From Linyphia triangularis (Eukaryota > Arthropoda > Arachnida > Araneae > Linyphiidae), in NCBI GenBank assembly GCA_963978545.1, contig OZ021724.1, positions 27,703,933 through 27,767,932 of the forward strand: 64,000 nt of DNA. Direction: 5' to 3'. A model generated the notes under the pieces. That model did not search any database. It was not told the origin of the DNA and was given only the letters and a program-made list of their open reading frames with translations. The position numbers and the translations under genes are program-made. This document shows, piece by piece, positions 47,992-59,500 of the stretch (positions within the stretch are counted from its first letter, which is position 1; the number at the start of each line of letters is the position of its first letter).

Positions 47992-50900
47992 ATAAACTAA
48001 ACCATGAAATTAGTTGACATTATGCGAATTATTTATCCACTAATGTAGCATGTAGCAAAACATGCCCCTTTAATTGATAATAAGTCTAATACTGATTGCA
48101 GCAGAAATACCTGATTAAAACGTAATAGAAGCTATAATTTACGTATCATCTTAAGGACGGCACTTTTTTTTTAGCGATAATTACTTTACCGTCAATTGCG
48201 TAAGTAATTACCGTGGTCGAATAGACTGCGCACCAGCTGCGCTAATATGCTCATAAATTTGTGGGTAAAATACGCAGCTAATTTCAAAATTGTCGTAAAT
48301 TCCGAGTCTGTTTTTAGAAGTTTTCTTAGCCATAAATTCTGCCTCATAAAACTATGACTTGTTATGATTTTGTCTAGTTTGGTTGATTTAAGTTAAGACT
48401 GTCACTTTTGAGTTAGTGAAGTTGCATATTCTTTCATTAAACTTAGAGCTTCATTACATGCTTTTTTAATTGTTTAAATTATTGAATAAGTATATTAAAA
48501 GCTAGATACTTTAAAGATAAACATAAACATCATATAAATAAGACATTGATACATTTTATTACCTGTTTATGTATTATTTCCTACCTTTATTTTAAATTAG
48601 ATCCATGAAAGAAAATTAAAGTGCAAATTAAATAATTGAACGTAATTTCATAAAATTATGCATATATACATATACGAATCAATTTTCTGAAACAACGATG
48701 TTCGAACAATTTTTTAATTTTTCCTCTTTTGAAAAAAGGATTTAAAGACTAAAATTACGAAAGATATATTGAATGATGTACGCTTAGCAGTCACTTTTAA
48801 CATAATAAAAAAAATTATAAAGTAGCCACTTTGTAGTAAAAAATAAAAAACTATATTTAAACTCAAACCTAAAAAGTGAATAAAGAATTATTGTAATACG
48901 ATTTCAATTCTTCGTATATAAGCTTTTTTTTATCATGAGTAATTTAAATAACAGATTCAATTAAAATAATTGTATTTAAAAGATATATTTTTACTGCAAT
49001 TTTCCCTCTCTATGTTTTAGTGATATTTTATTAACTTTCCTTTATTTTGCTTATATCTTCATCGAAAAGCTGAATATATACCGACACATTTAACGAAGTT
49101 TTTCACCAAATACTTTCCTCTTCAATCCTCACCACCCACAACTTTACAATCCCCAATTATTATTCCACATATTCATACACCTCCATTCAGTATTTTCAAA
49201 ATCCCACTCTCATCCATTCTTTCTTTTCAGTCTTTCATTCTCTTTCTTGGCATCTTTTCTTGATGAATGACCCTCAAAAGCCTTTCCGACCATCTTTGGG
49301 GCTTAAATGGTTACAAATACTCGCATTCTAAATTAATAGCCCTGATTACTCCAAAACAAGGGTCTCAATAGATAAGCTAACGAACACACATATTCAACTT
49401 TCGCTCGACAAAACAACAACATAAAAAAGAAGAAAGAGGCTTGTTTTAACTTAAAACCGTAATTTAATCCTGAAACAATGGCACGAGCAGATGGAATTCA
49501 TTAATTTTAGAAAGCAAATTCTCTTTCCTGTTCGCTTTGTTTCTGCTAAAATTAACCGTCGTCCCGAGGATGGTTATCCTTTTATTTTCAATTACTTGTT
49601 TTAGTTTGGAAGGGAAAGCACATTGTTTAGTTTCGCTTCAACTTAAGCGCGGTTTTAACTTAGCTAGTGTTGCAAACGATGAAAATGTATCGTTATCTCT
49701 TGGGAAATGTCTGTAGATACTACTTTGTTTGGATTAAGTTATTGGGCTGTATTACAAATGCACTCGAAACAGCTTTCGGGAATTTATTTGGAGATTATAC
49801 TTATATTAAAATAATGATATTACAAAATCCTATTTTTGATTGTTCTTTGGCGCCTTCTAGAAGGACTTCTCGCCAACAGAAATGATCAGACCATAACTAG
49901 TTAGTAGGGTTGAATATTAGGACATTCAAAATATCGAATACTTGTTGTTAAAACTGACAATAAAAGTTGTATAGTTACATTTTCTACAGTAAAAATAAAT
50001 AATTAAAACTAGAAATCTCGAAATTTGTCTTAAGTATTCATTTTTGTAATCTAATTAAAAAAAAACTCTAATTCGTTACTTTTAAAATTATACCATTTCC
50101 TTTCCGAAAATTAAAATACTTTTTAAATTACAGTGGCTTTGTGAACCTGCTTCGTATCACATTAATTAAAATAGTAGAATTTAAACGTGTTTTCTGAAGA
50201 GTGACTTTTTGGAGGTGTATAACTTTTTTCCAATAGTCATAACTTCCTTATACATGGCTTTATTTGTAAAATTCTATTTACGTTTTACTAAAAAAAAGTT
50301 GGTTGTATATTTCCATTCAAAATCTAATATATATTGCTATACATACACATTTTTATTAAATATTTTTAATCTTAATTTTTCTAAGTATTTTTTCAAACTT
50401 TTTATTTAAAAACTTATAATTAAATAAATATTCAAGCCAAATTCATAATTATAGTTGGGAACAAGTATCAATATAATATATTTAATTTTTAAATCATATC
50501 TCTAAGTCAATTACAAGTCCGTTTATGTCCCTTTTAATAATATCCTAATAAGTCCATTCAATTTCAATTAACTAATTAATTAATGCTAAAAATGTTTGTA
50601 TAAAAATGAATTATTTTTAATTCTTATGAAGTGCATAAAATTCTGAAATTCTAACATAAAATATCATCGCTGCCGCACTTTGTTTTAATATCATTTCCAG
50701 TTAAATCAAAATTGTTTTTAGAATCCCTAATTCAGAAAACAATTTTGTATTACATATGCTTTCATCGTTCAAATAGATTCATTAATTGAAAAGTATTTTT
50801 TCCATTTAAATATATAAACTGTGTGTATTTTCATTAATTAATAATCCTACTTAGTCATGTAAGAATACGAGTCATCAATTGCTCAGCGCAATGCTCTAAA

Positions 50901-51275
50901 CCTACTTACATTTAACCTGTTAGTATGTGCCTTATCCTTAGCATGTGTTAGTAGGTATCCTTTGTGTATACACTGAGAACTTATAAGTTAAATTTAAGGT
51001 TACTATTAATTTAATTAATATGGGTTCTGACATTTTTTACGTTTCTTGAAGTTTTGGAATATCCCGACTTAAAAAAAAAATGATCTAGAAAAAATGTATA
51101 TCTGTGGTCAGCATAACTCCCGAACGAATTGACCTTTGATGTTCAAATTAAGCATACGGGTTAATGGTGGTCATGGGACCTGACATTAATTTTTTTGTTA
51201 ATATTGTGCATGCACGTAAGGTAGCTGTGATTGAAAAAATCATGTTTATCAGTAATTGCTAAGAAACAGCTCTAA

Positions 51276-51293
51276 CGATTTTGATCAAAATCG
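51276..51293. other. perfect 18-bp palindrome
   Basis: CGATTTTGATCAAAATCG is fully self-complementary. It sits in a stretch of better-than-background complexity (51,050-51,450). A dimeric DNA-binding site or element fragment is possible; no other evidence. Confidence 0.6.
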
Positions 51294-51948
51294 CTGTAGT
51301 AATGCCTCTTAAAACATTCCCACCTCTGAAATTCCCGAAAAAATGCTATTAAGGCAAAGTTGCAAAACAAATGTCTTTAACAAAGAGTTCTCTTCCCTTG
51401 CGCATCGCTCATCAATGACCGTTTTTTCTCTTCTTTCTGTTTCACTTACTTCTGTTTCACTTACAGGATAATGTAAGAACTATCTAAAAATATATCGCCA
51501 TATTCGTAATTTTGGCAGTGAGTTTTTTTTTACCTATTTTTTTTCCCTTGCCGATGTAAGAATTGTTGCCAAACTGGTCATTTTTTTAAGTGAATGAAAA
51601 TATAAAAATAGTAATAACACTATTGCAGTGAAAATCAAATATAGTGACCAATATCAGAGTGTAGTCGAAAGTTGTGCGATGTTCCACACCCCTAGCATTT
51701 CTTTTTTCTTCTCTTTTTTTTTTTCTTATTAAAAACTAGCAACAAGCCAAATTCATTCTAGTATTACCAAAGTATTTCTTCTTTTTCGATGCTTCGAACA
51801 AACAAAAACACGAAAAAGATAATCTAAGTTCTTGTTTCGAGTCTCTATTAGTCCCAGTTTCGCCATTGGAGGAACGAATCATCTATAAAAAAGAACAATC
51901 CATGCAAAATTTCCATCATTAATCCATCTCATAGAGGTTGTAAATCCA

Positions 51949-51965
51949 TTCTTGCAGGTAAGAGA
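51949..51965 (+). promoter_or_regulatory. candidate zero-length (recursive) splice site
   Basis: CCATTCTTGCAG is joined directly to GTAAGAG: a pyrimidine-rich acceptor fused to a strong donor with no exon between. This is the signature of a recursive splice (ratchet) site in long insect introns. It is relevant only if the window lies inside a plus-strand intron, which the sequence alone does not establish. Confidence 0.3.
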
Positions 51966-53249
51966 ACAAGATAGGGAATCCGGACTTAAAGAATAATTCA
52001 TGCCACCGTGGATCTTTTATTCCGGATAAATCTGTTAGGGAAGCCGGGCTTTTGTTCCCGGATACCCTTCTTCTAAATAATTGGATAGATGATAGGGGTG
52101 ATTATGCTGGTGATTTATTCTAGAGACATTTTATTATGTGTAGTAATGAGAATACCTGTGTTGGGTAACAGTAGCTCAAGTGAGAAAGTTGATATATATA
52201 AAAAGAAATATATATATGTATGTATAAAAAAAATCCCTATAAAGAAACTGGGAAAGTCTGCGGAAAAATTGTATGAGATAAATTGGTTATGAACAAAAGT
52301 GTAGCTACAAATAAGAATTGATGCATACTTTTAATTTCTAAAAATTAAGGAATATTCTTAAATATTTTTGCTATGTTTCATGTATAACTCCAGAAATGTT
52401 TTATTATTTGTATTATGAAGAATATAAGTTTAGTGTAATAGAAGATAAATACAGAATATAAATATAAGAAAAATAAGGATTTGGTAAACTCTTAATCAAG
52501 AAATACATTCTTTTTAATAAGATATGTTTGAACACTCACCCCCTACTGTTTTGTAGACTTTTAGACAGTCGTTTCCTAAGTTTAGTTAATCAATTAATCC
52601 AAGATTCAAACGAATATCGTACAAAAATTATCCCCGAATAATCTTGCATGGACCTTTACATTGATGAATACTAGATCCAGCCATATTGAAAAATAAAATA
52701 AAATGCAAGGTGATCATGTCAAAGGTAGATTTATATTTTTAAAAAATATGTCTTCTAAACACCAAAGTAAAGTTACAAATGAATTTTTTTAGTCATACTT
52801 TATAACTCTAAATGGATATTACTTAACGGTTGTGTAAGGATAAATAAGAGGAGACATGAGTTGCAGTAAGTATTACAGACAGATTATATTGCATTTTAAA
52901 TGTTCTATTACTTATAGATTTTCTACTGAGATATTTGAATAAAACTCATTGAAAAAAGAACTCTGTATTTGAATATGTGTTATTCAAGTTTTAATTTAGC
53001 TGTGCAACAAACTAGATTTTTTTTTCCATATATCTTATTATTTTTATTTTTATTTGGAGAAATGTGTCAACTGATCTAAATACAGAACAACCTGTAATGG
53101 TTAACCTTTCAGTTTAATATAAAATTTACCTAGCTGTAGTACAGTAACAAGTATAAACAATATTTCACTAGGTAGGACGTTTGGAAAGTAAAAGGAATAT
53201 TTTGTGATGATTCTCAATGAGGATCATTAGAGAGAAACCATAGCCAATA

Positions 53250-53525
53250 CCGATGAAGTTGTTACTAACCGATAATTTTACCGATAAAGTTGTTACTAAC
53301 CGATGATTTTACCGATAAAGTTGTTATTTATCCAATGATGTTATTACAGATGTTGTTACTTTTCTAATGATGTTTTTACCGATAATGTTACTTCCCGACG
53401 ACATTTTACCGATGTAGTTTCATTTCCAATTTTTTTTTTATTGATAATGTTGTTACTTCCCGATGACATTTTGCCGATGTTGTTACATTTTCAATGATTT
53501 TTTTTTATCGATGATGGTTGTTTAT
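53250..53525. repeat. tandem repeat, ~34-36-bp unit
   Basis: Variants of GTTGTTACT..CCGATGAT..TTTTACCGAT are repeated about seven or eight times. The first two units are nearly identical, and later ones diverge and gain T runs. Non-coding. Confidence 0.9.
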
Positions 53526-56500
53526 TCTTTCAATCGCCAATCATTACAACATAAATTAATATTCTTAATAATGCATTATTAATATTATGTTTTAGATTAA
53601 ATAACTGATAATAATAATGATAAGTGGTCGTTAAATAACTATTTCAGAGAAAGATTATTATAATAATTTAAGTCATTCGAGACATTTTTACTTTATTTAA
53701 TGCTTACAGTTCTTATAAGTTATAATATTACTTTTGTAGACTGCTCTTTTGCTCAATAATTTTTTGTGGAAGTTAACTTATTAAAAAAGTATTTTCATGT
53801 ATAATAGTTTTCTTACATGAAACGTCTGATAGCGTATTTAAATTTTGCATTGGATTATCGTGATGAAAAAAATAGAGAAATACACTGAATCTAAACAACA
53901 TAACAGTATTTAGACTATTGCTGTTAGAAAATCCCACCTGGCAGTATGTAAATTGAAACAACTTTTGTTGTTTTTTTCAAATGATTTTTTTAATGCAGAT
54001 TTTGTCTAAAATCTTTGAAGGAAGCAGATATTTAGTACGCCGGGAATAAAACAATAGAATTTTTATTAGCATAGAAATTTGCAATTAAAGAAGCTATTAA
54101 TAAAAAAAAATAGAAAACAAGTTTAGAATATTTATTTTTAACAAATACGATTTTTTTTTTTTTTTTTTTTTTTTAAAGAAGCACTTTCACTTGTGCCATA
54201 TAAACTAAAAGTGAAGTTTAACCTACAAAAAATTGTTTCGTAATATGTTTGTTTTGGAAGTTATTTGTTATCACTTTTTATAAAGCTTATATGTCAAGAA
54301 AGTATTCTTTTAAGAAAAATTTCAGCTAGTCACACTCAACTTAACAGACATTAATAAATCCTTTTAATATTATACTATTTTACGCTTTTTATAAAAAAAA
54401 TTCTCCAAAAATACATCTAAAAGTATTTCCCATAACCTCTAAGGTAGTAACGTTGCAGATTACGTGCTTATTGAAGCGGAATATTTTAGAAAATAAATTA
54501 TTCGGGATTTAGCCATAAAAATTGTGATATTTTAGGTTTCTTTTTGAATGTTTTTTTAAACTAATTATATTTTTCCAAAGAAATTTTGACTAGCACTATT
54601 TTATTTTATGTGTTTACACTCGGTAAGCAGTTTTTTTCTTTTAGTCAATAAACCTTTTATCTAAACAAAAGGTTTGATAATGGGCTCGATATTATGTATG
54701 AATAAGTTTCGTAATACTGTGCATATATTTGCCGAGATTTTTACTAACGAGATTAACTGATGTTATATCTAAAGCATTTTTTTTTAATTTGAAAAGTTTA
54801 AGTAATACTAAACGCAATATAATTTTTTATGCCTCTGATCTATGTTTACAATTTCTAGAGTCTTTATTTTTATTACTTTAAAAAAATTGAATAAAAACAT
54901 TTTCAAAGGCTTTCTAAACGATACTTTTTTGAAATTTGTAAGTGAAATAATTTAAGTTCTATCAATCACCATAATATTTATGGAATAAATTAAAATTTTC
55001 ACATATTTTTTAACAGTTGAAATATGTAACCACCCAGTTAGCCAATCTTTAGAAGTACAAACCATATATAAGATATTTCTAACAATACTGCTTAGAAAAC
55101 TAGTATAAAATCTAACTAGTAAAAAAAAAAAAAAAAAAACTTAACTGTGAATCCTATACTTACAAATCATATAAGAGTGTTTGGTTAAACAATAGTGTCA
55201 TATTCTTTAAGTGTATTTTTTTGATAAACATAAAAATGTATACAATACCAAGGTGTATAATAACAAGTGTATAATAATAAAATGTGTATAATAACAAGGT
55301 TATTATGAATAAGAAGCTTTTGTTAAATTATGCAATAATATTTCAGATTTGGATATTTAACCAAAGCCAAAGAAAGTAAATTGATACTGTTTTAAGCAAC
55401 GAACCCTTTTGTTATTTTTGTATTAATTCGAAATGGAAGTAATTATTTAGACAATATATTTTCCAAAAAGAAATCCAAAATATAGCTAAAATTTTACTTT
55501 TAAAGTAAATATAAAAGTTATGCGTATCGAATATTTTTTCTGGTTTTGAATTTAAAGTGCAGTAAAGTGACTGTTTGTAGTGATCTTAATCATTATGTTC
55601 ACTTACATTTAATAATTTTATTCTGTTATGAAATGTTACATTTTTAACGTAAAAGCTATAATTCAAGCACATTATGTAATGTTTAAAGACAGTAATTTAT
55701 TTTCAACAATTTCACTCTGTTTAATTAGTAGCCTTTATTCCCAGACAAAGGGGTTACATGTAATTTTTCTTACAAATTATAAAATCAACTTCCACCACCT
55801 TTAAAAAAAGAAATCCATACTCTTTTTTTTTATTCACAACCTAATAATTTTCGAAAGTTATGTGAAAACAGTAACATATTAGCCAAAAAGATCCAAAAGC
55901 ATACGCGTTCAAATAAAAAAATTAATTTACTGAATCATATATCACATTTAAGTAAGCACTAGTTTTTAAACAAGTTGCCAAGCGAAAGCTAAAATTATTA
56001 AAATAGTAGAGGTATCTTTTCCTTCGAAATTTTTTATTATTTTCCATAGCTTATTAATTCAGATCAGGTGCTAAAACATGTGATTATGAAGAGAATACAA
56101 AGGCATTTAATTAAAACCTTACTACAATTAAGGTGTTTGATATATGCAAATGCGCTGCACTGTTTTCTTCTTTGATGAATATGAAATTTACTTTGAATTA
56201 TTTACACTATATTATCTTTTTTTTTTATCTTACACGTAGAAATAATTGGTTGTATAAATTATTTTCAGAACTTTTAAAAACATATTCAAAAGCTAGTAGG
56301 AATGTTTTGAAGTTTTAATATACATGCAGAGCAAGACAAATTTTTCCAGGTGCATATTTTAAAAATATGACAAACAAGTATTTGGAAGTAGTTAGATTAT
56401 TGGGTTATTATGTTGTTGCTTTGATTGGATTATTATGCCTTGGCTTTATAAACTGAACTACATAATGCAAAAGTGTTACAACTTGAAAATAATGGTAATT

Positions 56501-57902
56501 TTTTACTTAATTATAAAATTTTCATATAATATAAATTTTGTACTTATACAATACTTTTAATTGTTTCGTATATAAAAGTAATGAATTAAGTAGAAGTAAT
56601 TACATCGATGACAATAATGCAATTTGAAAATATATCACAATTTATTAAACTACTTGCTAAAAATGTAAATATTCTTTGAAACATTTGCTAAAAATGTAAA
56701 TATTCTTTGAAACATTTGCTTAAAATATTACAAATTATTCATTATTAGTGGAACTAATAAAATACTGGTTTCGAAAAAAATTTGTATTTGAATTTGTGAA
56801 AGTAGCCGATACAAAGCATAGTTAAAAATATAACCTTCAAATTCATTCATTTATGTTTTTCTAAAAAAGTTTACAAGTATTTGCTCAAATATAAAATACA
56901 ATATTTTCAAATTCTCAAACGAAATTTTTTAAACATACCTTACTATTTATATCTGATATGTAACTATTGCCAACTGAGGTAGAAATTTACTATATTCTTA
57001 ATTTTGTACGTACAATTTTTCTATCACAATTTAACTACATTTAGGAAACTTTTATATTATAAAGAAGAAACAATGGTTTCCAATTAGAATCATGAGCGTG
57101 TTTTCTATTTGCAGAAATGTCTTCCTTTTTTTTTTGCCTAAAACTCATGCTTCTGGAAATAGCCCTTTTATTCGCATTCCCCCTTGTTTTTCTAACAACG
57201 CTTTCAAAAGATAAACCAATTAATGTGAAAGTGTTGTTTGAAGAAAACTGCATTCTTTCATCGACATGAATTTTCACAAATTGTGGTGTGAAAGAACTAA
57301 GAGCAATATTTGCTTTAAGAGGATTGGAAAAAGTTTTGTGGTTAGAATTTGACTTTAACTGCGCGTTGAGTTTTCCATTTATAAAAGATTTTTATTTCGT
57401 TTATATTTAAAAGGAATTTATACAATAATTCTTGTATTTAAGTTTTATCTGGATATTAATGTATAAACTAGAGTTACAAGTTATTATTAGTTTTTTCTTG
57501 ATGTGCACGAAGACATCGACTTTCATTTTCTGACAAACTTTTCTTATTTTTATATTCAAACATTATTGCTTATACTAATTTTGATAGCGGATAGCTTAGA
57601 ATTTACTTTATATTTCAATCATTTTTAATATCAGTAAATACATAAAAAAAAAAGCTTGCGATATAAAGTACATATTTAAGCACCAAACATATTTTAACAA
57701 AATGTAACGTTAAAATTATTTCAAGGGTTCTTATTAATAAGAACTCAGACAATATTCGTAAATGTATAAAAAGCTTTATCCCAGTTTCTAAATAGTTATT
57801 GAATAATAATTATCCTAGTGAAAGTTAACTTTTACCACTGATTTTATATTTCTTTGGTTGTTTTGTAAGCTCAGTGTCAAATTTTTGTGCACAACAACAG
57901 CT
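53526..57902. other. AT-rich non-coding DNA
   Basis: No gene. A poly-T tract lies at about 54151-54174, poly-A near 55121-55139, and short GTGTATAATAA repeats near 55252-55290. The open frame 57041-57277 (minus) lies in a slightly less AT-rich stretch but has no recognised domain. Confidence 0.6.
56654..56715. repeat. perfect 31-bp tandem duplication
   Basis: The unit TTGCTAAAAATGTAAATATT..CTTTGAAACAT occurs twice in direct succession without differences, so the event is recent. Confidence 0.92.
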
Positions 57903-58032
57903 AAAAAAAGTAGGATCTACAGCTTAATGTGAATTTTCAACCATAATGAACATCCATGCTTAGCCCAGGATTTGAACCCGGTACATTTGGCATGCGAAAC
58001 TAGAGCAGTAACCACACTGTCAAAGTGGGCTA
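57903..58032 (-). ncRNA. tRNA-derived SINE head or tRNA pseudogene
   Basis: On the minus strand, an A-box-like string (TGACAGTGTGG then TTA) is followed ~44 bases later by a perfect B box, GGTTCAAATCC (plus-strand 57968-57978). These are the two internal RNA polymerase III promoter elements of tRNA genes. CCGGG-TTCAAAT-CCTGG forms a T-arm. The canonical acceptor stem does not pair, although TAGCCCA and TGGGCTA 72 bases apart are complementary. A T7 run (plus-strand A at 57903-57909) could terminate Pol III ~130 bases after the start. This fits a decayed SINE better than a working tRNA. Confidence 0.68.
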
Positions 58033-58166
58033 TATTCCGTTGGCATTCCCTAATTTTCCAATTAAGATTTTCGATGAGAAACTTTTACATATATTGTCAC
58101 TGAAAAGCTACCCGAAATGAATGCAGTAACAATCATATGTTATTCTAAGTAGGAATCCATTTTATA

Positions 58167-58206
<40 letters not shown>

Positions 58207-59021
58207 TTATCGTTTTCCTGACTGTATTATTTTCAGTATCAACAAAGCTACCCCCATTAAACATTGTTATATTGTTTCCATTACGATAATGAATATTACT
58301 TTTCTGTTCTCTATTGGCAAAACTTATTATTTCAAAGTTAATAATTTTGGAGACAATTTTGGACATATTAGGATAAAAGTAAAATAGTGGCTCGTACTTT
58401 AAAGCTTTATCTAACTAATAAGTCACAATTTTAATATTTGTTCAAATACTTTTAAGACAAATGAAATATGTTATTATAATAATAAAAATACCTATAATAT
58501 TAAAACTTCATGCTATTTTATGTACAAATCATTTTTATAATTAAGATACTAAAAAAAATTATGACACTAATATTTCATAATAATATGGCATAGATTAGAA
58601 TAACATAGTCGCAAAACAATACGCTGCATATTTAAAAGACATAAAGCCGTTAAACTTTACATATAAAATTAGTTTAGAAATATTGCCAAAATATTGGCCA
58701 ATTTAAAGTTCTTAAACTTTTAACAAAAGTAGTTATTCATCTAGCATGCAATGCTGGTTATTTTAATCCCTTAAAGTAAGCAGGTGCATCTGATAGCAAA
58801 CAGATTAAAAATAACGGCAATTTCTTAAATCTGGGTAGTTTAAGAACTAAGTAGAAGTAATAGTTCTCTCTCAAACATATTTAAAGAGCGGCTTCGTTAT
58901 TGAAGAAACGTAACACTAAGATTACAGTGAAACAAAATAGTGTAGTTTGTGATTACACTTGAAAATAGTAGTTCAACCATAAACACCCACTATATATTTT
59001 TGTGTTTCCTTCCTAAGATGC
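58033..59021. other. AT-rich non-coding DNA
   Basis: Includes a 33-base poly-T run at 58170-58202. No gene seen. Confidence 0.6.
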
Positions 59022-59500
59022 TTAAGTAAAAAATAAATCCGAACAAAAACATCTCTGTAAAATTGCGCCAAGTTCTTCATTTAATGATTATGGCCGTAAA
59101 AAGTATTGAGATCTAAAGTAGAGTCAAGTTTAAAGTTATAGTAAAATAAGGGCAATGCAAATTAGTAAAATTTTCTTCTCAAAGTCAAAATTCCTCTCAA
59201 AAGCCTAAATATCTAGCTGCAAAAATATTTGTGACACTTGGCCTTTGCGTATTCTGGTTCACTGATGCGTAATATCCAAGTCACACAAGCATTTTTGTAG
59301 TTAGATATTTAGGCCTATGCAGGGGAAATTTGACTTTGAGAAGAAAATTTTACTAATTTTCATTGCACGTAATTTACAACAACTTTAAACTTGGCTCTAC
59401 TTTAGATCTCAATACTTTTCATGGCCATAATTATTGCATGAAGAACTTGGTGCCTTTTTACAGATATGTTTTTGTTGGGATTTAACTTCTTTTTTTAAGG
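59022..59500. mobile_element. long palindromic (foldback) MITE
   Basis: Two arms of ~200 bases (about 59035-59240 and 59278-59485) are inverted copies at roughly 85% identity. Shared blocks include CCAAGTTCTTCAT, GTATTGAGATCTAAAGTAGA, GTAAAATTTTCTTCTCAAAG and CCTAAATATCTA. The spacer is only ~40 bases and holds its own short direct repeat (GCGTAT/GCGTAA). Outer ends near CTTAAG and CTTAAA are not precise, and no target duplication is clear. It has no coding capacity. Transcripts would form a long hairpin RNA. Confidence 0.88.

Larger units (their letters stand above)
47990..53249. other. AT-rich non-coding DNA
   Basis: Complex stretches occur at 48,140-48,260 (an inverted repeat TAATTACTT..AAGTAATTA), 49,250-49,900, 51,050-51,450 and 51,830-52,080. 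They are candidates for unrecognised elements or conserved non-coding sequence. Short open frames across the region have no domains. Confidence 0.5.

Noticed and set aside
57961..58032. A functional tRNA gene on the minus strand
   Set aside because: The B box is perfect but the canonical acceptor stem does not pair and no clean anticodon arm can be drawn. A SINE head or pseudogene fits better.
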